A stretch of 6,087 bases of DNA from Candidatus Melainabacteria bacterium. Lineage in GTDB: Bacteria > Cyanobacteriota > Vampirovibrionia > LMEP-6097. The translations under genes were made by a program, and so were the position numbers. The notes below the pieces were generated by a model. It saw only the letters and a program-made list of their open reading frames with translations, was not told the DNA's origin and did no database searches. Positions 1-5,223 of the stretch are shown piece after piece; the stretch's first letter is position 1, and each line of letters starts with the position of its first letter. The DNA lies in contig JAPPOW010000112.1 of assembly GCA_028817775.1 (NCBI GenBank), positions 2,742-8,828 on the forward strand, written 5' to 3'.

Positions 1-790
1 ATTGTAGTTCTACTTCTTGTTGTATCTGGTCGACTTCTTCAAGCACCTTGCCCCAGTTTGCAAGCACTTGCTCTGCTCTAAAAAATTTTTGATTACCATA
101 GGAGCGAATCTCTGCCGACTGTTCAGGGTCAGGCTTATAGAGCATAAAGTAGTCCAGCTTAGCTTGCTCAGCTTTAGCATCATCACCAAGCCGGCGATAA
201 TAAAATGATTCGAGATATTTTTGTTCAAACTCTAATTCAGTTCTAATCTCGGTATCATTAATTTCCTCTTGGCTTATTAATTGAATTTCCTCTGCTAATC
301 TTGAATCAAGTTGGTTGCTTTCTAGTAAGTGTTGAGCATAAACGAACCTCATCTCAGGAATTTCTTGAGCTAATTGCCAGAAATCAATTGCTTGCCATTC
401 TTTGTAGTCTTTAAAATTACTAAGGTTCTGAGAGATGCTTTGGTAGTAGTAGAGCATTAACTTTGAGACTTTGCGTCCGATCTTGCGGCGCATATGTAAC
501 TCCGGTGCTTGGAATGGAAACAAATCCTTGCTTGAAGGTTTCTTGCCAAGACAACAGTCATTGAGCAGCTTGAGAGCTTTGGCTTCAATTGACGCGACGA
601 GACTGGGGTCTTCTTGTAAGACTTGGTCTAATTCAGAGAATTTACCAAAGCTAAATAAGGCTAGCAAAGCGTAAGGCTCCTCAGCTTGGCTGAGAGCTTG
701 CTGGCGTTGCTGTAATTTTTGTTTAAACTCTTCCGGCTTGAAGGATTTGATGCCTGATTCGCCTGGATTTATATAGTCCAGAGACTGCAT
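1..790 (-). CDS. Hypothetical helix-rich cytoplasmic protein, 5' part only (runs off the left edge)
   Basis: The minus strand is open from an ATG at 790-788 to the left edge, giving about 263 residues with no stop reached. The protein starts MQSLDYINPGESGIKSF. The start is well supported: an in-frame TAG lies two codons upstream (plus-strand 794-796) and the next Met is near residue 100. No signal peptide or membrane segment is visible. Composition is rich in Gln, Glu, Leu and Lys, with amphipathic helical stretches such as ALLALFSFGKFSELDQVL, which vaguely recalls helical-repeat (TPR-like) folds, but I see no clear repeat consensus. A Tyr-rich, basic stretch (RRKIGRKVSKLMLYYYQ) lies near residue 101. 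It is transcribed divergently from the basic zinc-motif gene across a 76-bp gap. Ribosome-binding signal is weak: only AGG two bases before the ATG. Function not recognised; the reading frame itself is confident. Confidence 0.8.
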   Translation of the reverse strand, partial: MQSLDYINPGESGIKSFKPEEFKQKLQQRQQALSQAEEPYALLALFSFGKFSELDQVLQEDPSLVASIEAKALKLLNDCCLGKKPSSKDLFPFQAPELHMRRKIGRKVSKLMLYYYQSISQNLSNFKDYKEWQAIDFWQLAQEIPEMRFVYAQHLLESNQLDSRLAEEIQLISQEEINDTEIRTELEFEQKYLESFYYRRLGDDAKAEQAKLDYFMLYKPDPEQSAEIRSYGNQKFFRAEQVLANWGKVLEEVDQIQQEVELQ

Positions 791-820
791 GACCTAAGAC
801 TAGCATAGATTTCTTAAAGT

Positions 821-843
821 TTTGGCCTTGGCCACGGGCCAAA
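821..843. repeat. Inverted repeat in the divergent promoter region
   Basis: TTTGGCC (821-827) is mirrored by GGCCAAA (837-843), a 7-bp arm with a 9-bp centre. The centre contains a second TTGGCC (828-833), which can pair instead with GGCCAA (837-842) across a 3-base loop. The element lies between the two divergent start codons and overlaps the likely -35 box of the rightward gene. An operator for a dimeric regulator acting on one or both genes is a reasonable inference; no regulator is identified. Confidence 0.5.
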
Positions 844-856
844 CATAAGATAGAAT
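828..856 (+). promoter_or_regulatory. Putative sigma70-type promoter of the basic zinc-motif gene
   Basis: TTGGCC (828-833, four of six matches to the -35 consensus) and TAGAAT (851-856, five of six matches to -10) are separated by 17 bp. A start about seven bases after the -10 box would fall near 862-864, only three to five bases before the ATG at 867, giving an almost leaderless mRNA. This agrees with the lack of a clear Shine-Dalgarno sequence. A competing pair, TTGGCC (822-827) and TAAGAT (846-851), would give a slightly longer leader. Confidence 0.4.
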
Positions 857-866
857 TAGTGCCGAG

Positions 867-2009
867 ATGGCCAGTTTCGCGTATTGTACAGTTTGTGGAG
901 TCAAGCTTACAGCTAAAAATAAAATTTCTTACCGACCGAACTCATGTAGAGATTGCGAACTTGAGCGCAAACGTCTTTATTCTCTTAAGCGCAAGGCTGA
1001 TAATGCTAAGCGTAGCAAGGCTGGTGCCAAGAAGAAGAGCACGGCTAAGAAGGCTGCTGCCAAAAAGACAAGCAAGAAGACGACAGTCAAGGGCAAAGCC
1101 AAGACTAGTAAGAAAACTACGGCAAGAAGCAAAGCCAAGACCACTAAGAAGAAGCCAATTAGCAAGAGGGCTAAGACCAAAGAACAACTTAAGCGTGAGA
1201 AAGAACGAGAGAAGTTAGCTAAGCAACGTGAGCGCGAGAAAATTCGCAAACAAAAAGAACGTGAGAAATTAGCAAAACAGCGTGAGCGTGAGAAGATTCG
1301 CAAACAAAAAGAACGCGAGAAATTAACGAAACAGCGTGAGCGTGAAAAGCTACTAAAACAAAAAGAAAAAGAACGTGAACGCAAGCGTCGTGAACGCGAG
1401 AAGGAGCAGATCCGTAAGCAACGCGAGAAAGAAAAGCTCCGCAAGATCAAAGATCGTGAGCGTGCTCGTATTGAACGTGAAAAAGAGCGTGAACGTAAAC
1501 GTATAGAACGCGAAGAAGAGAAACTTCGTAAGAAACAAGAAAAAGAAGCCGAGAAAGAACGTAAGCGTCAAGAGAAAGAAGAAGCTCGTCGTAAGGCTGA
1601 AGCTGAGAAGCGCGAGAAGGCTCGTCGCAAAAAATTACTTGAAATGAATATCATTACTGATGTGCCTGATTATGCACTCAGTGCTGCATCAAGTAAAGTT
1701 AAAAAGCGCCGCCTTGGTAATAAGAAGAAGAGTAAGGCAAAGCAGATTGTTAGTTCTACTGAAGTCAATGCTGAACAAGAAGGCAAGATGGTTGCCACTC
1801 ACTTTAATGTTGAGAACCAGGTTGTAGATGGAGAGGTCCTGCGTGCACCGTCTGACACTCCTTGGGAAGGTTCTAATTTCAAAATCGTTGGTGGAAGCTT
1901 TGTGAGTCACACTGATTCTGACGCTGTTGAGAGTCGTGGTCCGACTGAGGATGAGGTCAAAGCGATCATCGAAAAAATTCGTCTTGAACATAAGACTCGC
2001 AAGGACTAG
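867..2009 (+). CDS. Very basic four-Cys zinc-motif protein with H1-like tract and long charged helix
   Basis: This 380-residue protein has a modular layout. Residues 7-30 hold two CxxC pairs (C7/C10 and C27/C30), the pattern of a zinc ribbon or knuckle. Residues 31-110 are Lys/Ala/Thr/Ser-rich (AKKAAAKKTSKKTT), like bacterial histone-H1-type tails. Residues 104-257 are almost only Lys, Arg, Glu and Gln, including three 18-residue repeats, and are expected to form an uninterrupted charged single helix or coiled coil. Residues 258-380 are mixed, with a basic patch (277-293) and an end rich in Glu and Lys. There is no signal peptide. The zinc motif plus extreme basicity suggests a nucleic-acid-associated cytoplasmic or nucleoid protein; this is inference, as I do not recognise a named family. 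The ATG at 867 keeps both CxxC pairs. There is no strong ribosome-binding site, and the stop codon directly abuts a 39-bp inverted repeat. Confidence 0.85.
   Translation: MASFAYCTVCGVKLTAKNKISYRPNSCRDCELERKRLYSLKRKADNAKRSKAGAKKKSTAKKAAAKKTSKKTTVKGKAKTSKKTTARSKAKTTKKKPISKRAKTKEQLKREKEREKLAKQREREKIRKQKEREKLAKQREREKIRKQKEREKLTKQREREKLLKQKEKERERKRREREKEQIRKQREKEKLRKIKDRERARIEREKERERKRIEREEEKLRKKQEKEAEKERKRQEKEEARRKAEAEKREKARRKKLLEMNIITDVPDYALSAASSKVKKRRLGNKKKSKAKQIVSSTEVNAEQEGKMVATHFNVENQVVDGEVLRAPSDTPWEGSNFKIVGGSFVSHTDSDAVESRGPTEDEVKAIIEKIRLEHKTRKD
1203..1364 (+). repeat. Three tandem 54-bp units encoding 18-residue charged repeats
   Basis: Units lie at 1203-1256, 1257-1310 and 1311-1364 (residues 113-130, 131-148, 149-166). 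Each reads like EREKLAKQREREKIRKQK. The first two encode identical peptides but differ at seven codons, all synonymous; the third differs at three residues (A to T, I to L, R to L). Eighteen residues equal five turns of an alpha helix, so each unit presents the same helix face. More degenerate KER-rich sequence continues to about residue 257. Confidence 0.85.
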
Positions 2010-2136
2010 CCACCCATACCTTGACCTTGACCACTTTTCAGGATAATAACAGCAGAAGGGTTCACGCTCTTTTTGGTGATAACTTCGCCGGGACTGATAT
2101 TATCCTGAAAAGTGGTCAAGGTCAAGGTATGGGTGG
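2010..2136. repeat. Perfect 39-bp inverted repeat around a 49-bp centre
   Basis: Positions 2010-2048 are the exact reverse complement of 2098-2136, with no mismatch over 39 bp. Pairing stops at both ends (2009/2137 and 2049/2097). The left arm begins on the base after the TAG of the upstream gene. Each arm contains a TTGACC doublet (2021-2032; complement at 2114-2125). The 49-bp centre can form a smaller hairpin of its own (GGTGA at 2075-2079 with TCGCC at 2085-2089, including a G-T pair). No direct target-site duplication is visible at the edges. It could be a miniature inverted-repeat element, an oversized bidirectional terminator, or an invertible segment; the sequence alone does not decide. 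Confidence 0.9.
2095..2103 (+). promoter_or_regulatory. Possible extended -10 box for the secretin operon inside the inverted repeat
   Basis: TGATATTAT (2095-2103) matches the TGnTATAAT extended -10 pattern with one mismatch. Transcription would begin near 2110, inside the right arm, leaving a leader of about 80 bases before the ATG at 2192. No good -35 box is found at normal spacing (TTGGTG at 2073-2078 is weak and gives a 19-bp spacer), which an extended -10 promoter can tolerate. Tentative. Confidence 0.25.
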
Positions 2137-2191
2137 GGTTTTAGGGAACCAGAAGCTGGGCATAGCGTCACTAGTGTCGTAAGGCCTTACT
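2137..2191 (+). promoter_or_regulatory. Secretin operon leader with four adjacent palindromes and the ribosome-binding site
   Basis: Within 54 bases lie GGTT/AACC (2137-2150), CCAG/CTGG (2149-2159), a near-perfect 14-bp palindrome centred on CACTAGTG (2166-2179, 12 of 14 positions symmetric) and the perfect 12-bp palindrome GTAAGGCCTTAC (2179-2190). The last contains the TAAGG Shine-Dalgarno (2180-2184), seven bases before the ATG at 2192. A structure or protein bound there could block ribosome access; the regulator, if any, is unknown. Confidence 0.45.
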
Positions 2192-4336
2192 ATGCGTAAA
2201 ACCACCCTGCTCTTTTTGTTAATAAGTTTTTTCTTTGCGAATCCTTCGCTTTCTGCAGGTTTTGTTGCTGATGCATTGGCAGATAGAAATTTGGTGGCTA
2301 TGTCTTCTGTACCATTAATTAGTCAAGACTTTGATGGCGAAGATGATTTTTGGGATGACGATTGGGATGATGACGAGTTCTGGGAAGATGACTGGGATGA
2401 TGAGGGCTTCTATGATGATGAAGAGTTTGAAGAACCAGCTACTCGAGCAAAGAAGCAATCTAATGAAAAACAATTAGAAGCAAGTGTCTCTCCACCTGTA
2501 GCTACAAAAGCTAAAAAAGAAGAGACTGAAACTATAGCCGAAAAAGAAGAACCGGTAGAGACCAAGCCAGAGAAGTCTCAGCTTGAGCTTGAAATTGAAG
2601 ACAAGATTAGAGCGGATTTAGAAGTTGAAAAAGCTAAGCGTGAAAATAATTATATCAAGCTTGCCAATACTTTCAAACGTAGTCCAGAAGAGTTTGAGAG
2701 ACTCTATTCTCAGTATGGTGATCTACTCAAAGGACTCAATCCTGAGAATCCAAAAGATTTACGTGAAATAGAAAAATTAATTGAAATTGTTGGTGTGCCA
2801 AAGCGTGAGCGTAAGATTCGTCGTGAAGCAACTCTGACTCATGAAAAACCAGATGATCCAATTGTGAACTTCTCAGCCCGAAACATTTCGGTACGTGACG
2901 CCTTTGCAACATTGGCTCGTGTTTCAGGCAAAAGTATTACTGTCTCTGGTAGCATCCAAGCACGCGACACTATCTCGGTTGTAGAAATTAATGATCAGCC
3001 ATTTAGTAGAGCTTTTTTGAGTTTGGTAGATGCTGCTGATGTTGACTTCCGTAAGAGTGTTGATAACTACACCATACTCAAGAAACGTGGTGCCAAGAGT
3101 ACTAGCTTGATTTCAGGTTTTGATACTACCGATATTGATTTATCCTTGCCTCTTGAAGAAAGATACGCAGACCTTACATATGACAATGAAGATCTTTCTG
3201 GCATCATCAAGGACCTTGCGAATAAATATGGTGTTGATGTCGTGATGACTGCAAATCCTACTGAAAGAATTACTCTCAAGGTTAGAGGTATCAATATTGA
3301 GGATGCTTTTGAGCTATTGTTTGCAGGTAGTCAGTTCAGCTATACGCGTAAGGATGATACTTTTGTCGTCTATAGCTCTACCAATAAAAACTTTTCACTC
3401 GATAAGAAGACAGTACTCTTCCCGCTTAAGTACTTGGAAGCACAAGAAGCAAGTAAGTTACTACCGGCAGAACTTAAGAACTTAGTTCAAGTTAGTGACA
3501 ACCAAAACGCATTTATTGCAGAGGGTTCTAAAGCAGAACTTACTCAACTTTATGACTTCATTAGAACTATTGATAAGCCAGTGCCACAGGTTGAATTAGT
3601 TGTCAAGCTTGTTGAAGTAGCGCAAAGCTTTAGTCGCGGACATAATTTATACCAATCTCCATTTACAATTGGTAGACTTGGTAACGAGGTTGAAGATTCA
3701 ACTGGCAATGTAATTAATAGAGGAATTGCTTCTCACTTTGGTCTAGATGAATTGGGTGTTTTTACTTCAAGTCCAACTTATAACCAAAATAGTTCTAACT
3801 CACAAATCAAAGTTAATCAAAGATTGCTTGTTACCAGTGGTAAGAGTGCCAAGATTAATTTCGACGAAGATGTTAATGTAGTTCTTAATTCTGGTGAGGC
3901 TAATAACCAAGGTTCTGGTGTGGTTCAGAACCAGAGAATTCAAAGAATTACAGCTGGTAACTCAATGGACATTACTCCAATCGTTGGTGGTGGTGGTGTA
4001 GTGACTGTCAAAGTTGAGATTGAGGTATCTGCAAATGGTACCGTTGACCAGAATACTGGAGTTCCAGAACGTACCATCAGAAGAAGAATTTCATCAGAGA
4101 TTCAAGTGGGTGATCATGAAACCATTGCAATTGGTGGTTTGTTTGATGATCGCAAAGGTAAAACGCGCAACAGCGAATTACCTCTCATAAGTAGAATTCC
4201 AATTATTGGAGATCTTTTTGGAAACAACTCAAGAGACAAGGACTTGCGTGAACTCTTGATTTTGATCACGCCTAATATTAAGACTGGTGAGGATCTTGAG
4301 GAAGTATTTTTACAAGCATCTGAGGGAATATTTTAG
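2192..4336 (+). CDS. Outer-membrane secretin, PilQ/GspD-like, with acidic tryptophan-rich N-terminus
   Basis: This 714-residue protein is a secretin, the multimeric outer-membrane channel of type IV pilus, type II or type III systems. Residues 1-22 form a signal peptide, probably cut after SLSA. Residues 46-82 are acidic and Trp-rich, and 83-220 are a charged, partly helical linker. Two STN/N0-like modules follow (about 225-298 and 328-396), then an N1-like module (about 407-464, ending IRTIDKPVPQVELVVKLVEV). The secretin domain spans about 465-698 and carries the family signature: IAIGGL (645-650), then LPLISRIPIIGDLF (663-676), then ELLILITPNI. The ending favours PilQ/MshL/GspD-type secretins; which system it serves cannot be told, because no other pilus or secretion genes are visible. 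No AMIN (peptidoglycan-binding) domain is recognised. TAAGG lies seven bases before the ATG. The TAG stop overlaps the next gene's GTG by one base. Confidence 0.93.
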   Translation: MRKTTLLFLLISFFFANPSLSAGFVADALADRNLVAMSSVPLISQDFDGEDDFWDDDWDDDEFWEDDWDDEGFYDDEEFEEPATRAKKQSNEKQLEASVSPPVATKAKKEETETIAEKEEPVETKPEKSQLELEIEDKIRADLEVEKAKRENNYIKLANTFKRSPEEFERLYSQYGDLLKGLNPENPKDLREIEKLIEIVGVPKRERKIRREATLTHEKPDDPIVNFSARNISVRDAFATLARVSGKSITVSGSIQARDTISVVEINDQPFSRAFLSLVDAADVDFRKSVDNYTILKKRGAKSTSLISGFDTTDIDLSLPLEERYADLTYDNEDLSGIIKDLANKYGVDVVMTANPTERITLKVRGINIEDAFELLFAGSQFSYTRKDDTFVVYSSTNKNFSLDKKTVLFPLKYLEAQEASKLLPAELKNLVQVSDNQNAFIAEGSKAELTQLYDFIRTIDKPVPQVELVVKLVEVAQSFSRGHNLYQSPFTIGRLGNEVEDSTGNVINRGIASHFGLDELGVFTSSPTYNQNSSNSQIKVNQRLLVTSGKSAKINFDEDVNVVLNSGEANNQGSGVVQNQRIQRITAGNSMDITPIVGGGGVVTVKVEIEVSANGTVDQNTGVPERTIRRRISSEIQVGDHETIAIGGLFDDRKGKTRNSELPLISRIPIIGDLFGNNSRDKDLRELLILITPNIKTGEDLEEVFLQASEGIF
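2327..2434 (+). other. Acidic aromatic decapeptide repeats in the secretin N-terminus
   Basis: Residues 46-81 are mostly Asp and Glu with four Trp (54, 58, 64, 68). Within them are two clear ten-residue units, FWDDDWDDDE (53-62) and FWEDDWDDEG (63-72), and a degenerate third, FYDDEEFEEP (73-82). The segment follows the signal peptide by about 23 residues, so it should be periplasmic. Binding of cations, a basic partner or cell-wall material is conceivable; nothing in the sequence decides this. Confidence 0.8.
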
Positions 4337-5016
4337 TGAGAAGTTTTGTTGCATTACTGTTCGTTGCTATGTTTCTTGGTTCAATACAACCAGCGCATAG
4401 TTTTTTCGATCTTGATGAGATCTTAAGACCATTTAGAAAGAAGCATGAGCAAACTGTGCATATCATTAATCATATTGGTTGTCCGGTAGTAATTGATGAA
4501 GCCCACGTTGGTGATAGAGGTTCCGATCACTTTAAGACTTTCACAGGTATCTTAGATACTTATAGAGTGAAAGTTAGGAATGCCTCTGGTAAGAAAATTC
4601 TTGCTTATAGAGTTGCTTGGACTCTCAAGCATCCATTTCAGAATTGGGTTTTTCGCAAGATTGTTGCAAATAGCATTGATATGATGGATGTTGGTACTGA
4701 GCAAACTGTTAGTTTCAAACGTGATAAGCACTACAGGCAAGATGCATATTACTACGCCGAGATTATCAAGGTAGAGTTTGATGATGAGACTATTTGGGAA
4801 GCACCAGAGCATGATGATGCGATGACAGTGGAAGATATCTTACAGCAAGAAATTGATGAGATGGATGAGACCTCTATTGATGACTTGAGTCTTGATGAAG
4901 TGCATAAATTATTGCCGTCAGCTGATGAAGAGCAAGAGCTTGAATCTGAGTCAATTAAGCCAGAGGCTGAAGCCGAAGTTGAAGAAGTTCCTGCAGCAGA
5001 ACTTGAAGTCAAATAG
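4336..5016 (+). CDS. Exported protein of unknown function with acidic tail, coupled to the secretin
   Basis: This 226-residue protein starts at GTG (4336), overlapping the secretin stop by one base (TAGTG). GAGGG at 4322-4326, nine bases upstream, supports this start. Residues 1-22 form a signal peptide with an AHS cleavage site. There is no lipobox cysteine, so it is probably soluble in the periplasm rather than a lipoprotein. Residues 39-156 look like one beta-rich domain, with stretches such as YRVKVRNASGKKILAYRVAW and KVEFDDETIWEA; the pattern suggests an immunoglobulin-like fold, which is inference. Residues 157-226 are strongly acidic, probably disordered or helical, ending in Glu/Ala/Val-rich sequence. 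Translational coupling suggests a secretin accessory or a protein needed in step with it, perhaps a periplasmic partner. A classic pilotin is less likely given the missing lipid anchor. Confidence 0.85.
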   Translation: MRSFVALLFVAMFLGSIQPAHSFFDLDEILRPFRKKHEQTVHIINHIGCPVVIDEAHVGDRGSDHFKTFTGILDTYRVKVRNASGKKILAYRVAWTLKHPFQNWVFRKIVANSIDMMDVGTEQTVSFKRDKHYRQDAYYYAEIIKVEFDDETIWEAPEHDDAMTVEDILQQEIDEMDETSIDDLSLDEVHKLLPSADEEQELESESIKPEAEAEVEEVPAAELEVK

Positions 5017-5037
5017 GAAAAGAGTTAAAATAACTCT
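5015..5037 (+). promoter_or_regulatory. Hairpin directly before the start codon of the 61-residue gene
   Basis: AGAGTTA (5021-5027) and TAACTCT (5031-5037) form a perfect 7-bp stem with an AAA loop, ending on the base before the ATG at 5038. The AGGA ribosome-binding-like sequence (5015-5018) overlaps the upstream stop codon and lies 19 bases from the ATG, too far when the RNA is linear. Folding the hairpin would bring it next to the start codon. Alternatively, the GAG inside the stem (5022-5024) is the true site and the hairpin masks it. Confidence 0.5.
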
Positions 5038-5223
5038 ATGCCTGAAGAAGAAGTTGTTGACGCTGAGTCCAGTACTTTAAGTAAAAATACAAGTCCGGTA
5101 GATCATCTGCGTCACTTAATCAAAGTAGGCTGGGATCCCAACACCCCATTGATTACTAAATTCGTTGACAAGTATGGTTTGGATGAAGAGCTACGCGAAT
5201 TAATTAATGCAAGCAAAGTTTAA
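5038..5223 (+). CDS. Small 61-residue cytoplasmic protein, unknown function
   Basis: A 61-residue reading frame fits exactly between its neighbours: 21 bases after the previous stop and overlapping the next start by one base (TAATG). The first 20 residues are acidic and Ser/Thr-rich, probably flexible. Residues 21-58 look like a compact helical domain: DHLRHLIKVGWDPNTPL followed by ITKFVDKYGLDEELREL. There is no signal peptide, membrane segment or cysteine. I do not recognise the family. The snug fit, ATG start and globular second half argue for a real gene. Coupling to the recombinase-like gene suggests joint synthesis, so a partner of that protein is one possibility, without direct evidence. 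Confidence 0.75.
   Translation: MPEEEVVDAESSTLSKNTSPVDHLRHLIKVGWDPNTPLITKFVDKYGLDEELRELINASKV

Larger units (their letters stand above)
2010..2142 (+). terminator. Possible terminator of the basic-protein gene formed by the inverted repeat
   Basis: The inverted repeat would fold in RNA into a very long stem directly after the stop codon, and its right arm is followed by a short T run (TTTT at 2139-2142). This fits a factor-independent terminator only loosely: the stem is far longer than usual, the loop is 49 bases, and the T run is short. Its place between a gene end and a new operon makes some termination role plausible. Confidence 0.3.

Noticed and set aside
17..208. Plus-strand 63-residue frame near the left edge
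   Set aside because: It lies antisense within the open minus-strand gene that spans 1-790 and has no ribosome-binding site.
471..674. Plus-strand 67-residue frame
   Set aside because: It is antisense to the same minus-strand gene, whose long open frame and supported start are more convincing.
859..1218. Plus-strand 119-residue Arg/Leu-rich frame starting at GTG 859
   Set aside because: It overlaps the Lys-rich gene in another frame; its Arg-rich composition is the frame-shifted reading of AAG-rich codons, and it has no domain pattern or upstream signal.
1203..1364. CRISPR-like array
   Set aside because: The 54-bp units are contiguous, in frame and codon-diverged, with no spacers; they are protein repeats.
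977..1450. Minus-strand 157-residue Ser/Arg/Phe-rich frame
   Set aside because: It is the antisense shadow of the KER repeats; its repeats mirror the 54-bp units and no start signal is seen.
1353..1571. Minus-strand Phe/Leu-rich frame that looks like a membrane segment
   Set aside because: Reverse reading of GAA/AAG codons always gives TTC/CTT-rich hydrophobic peptides; it lies wholly within the basic gene.
2010..2136. Complete transposon or insertion sequence
   Set aside because: Despite long perfect terminal inverted repeats there is no room for a transposase and no target-site duplication, so at most it is a non-autonomous element.
4752..5012. Minus-strand Ser-rich 86-residue frame
   Set aside because: It is the antisense of the acidic tail of the exported protein; composition is explained by GAA/GAT/GCT codons.
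4336..5016. Lipoprotein pilotin for the secretin
   Set aside because: The signal peptide ends in AHS-FF with no lipobox cysteine; the only cysteine is at residue 49 within the domain.
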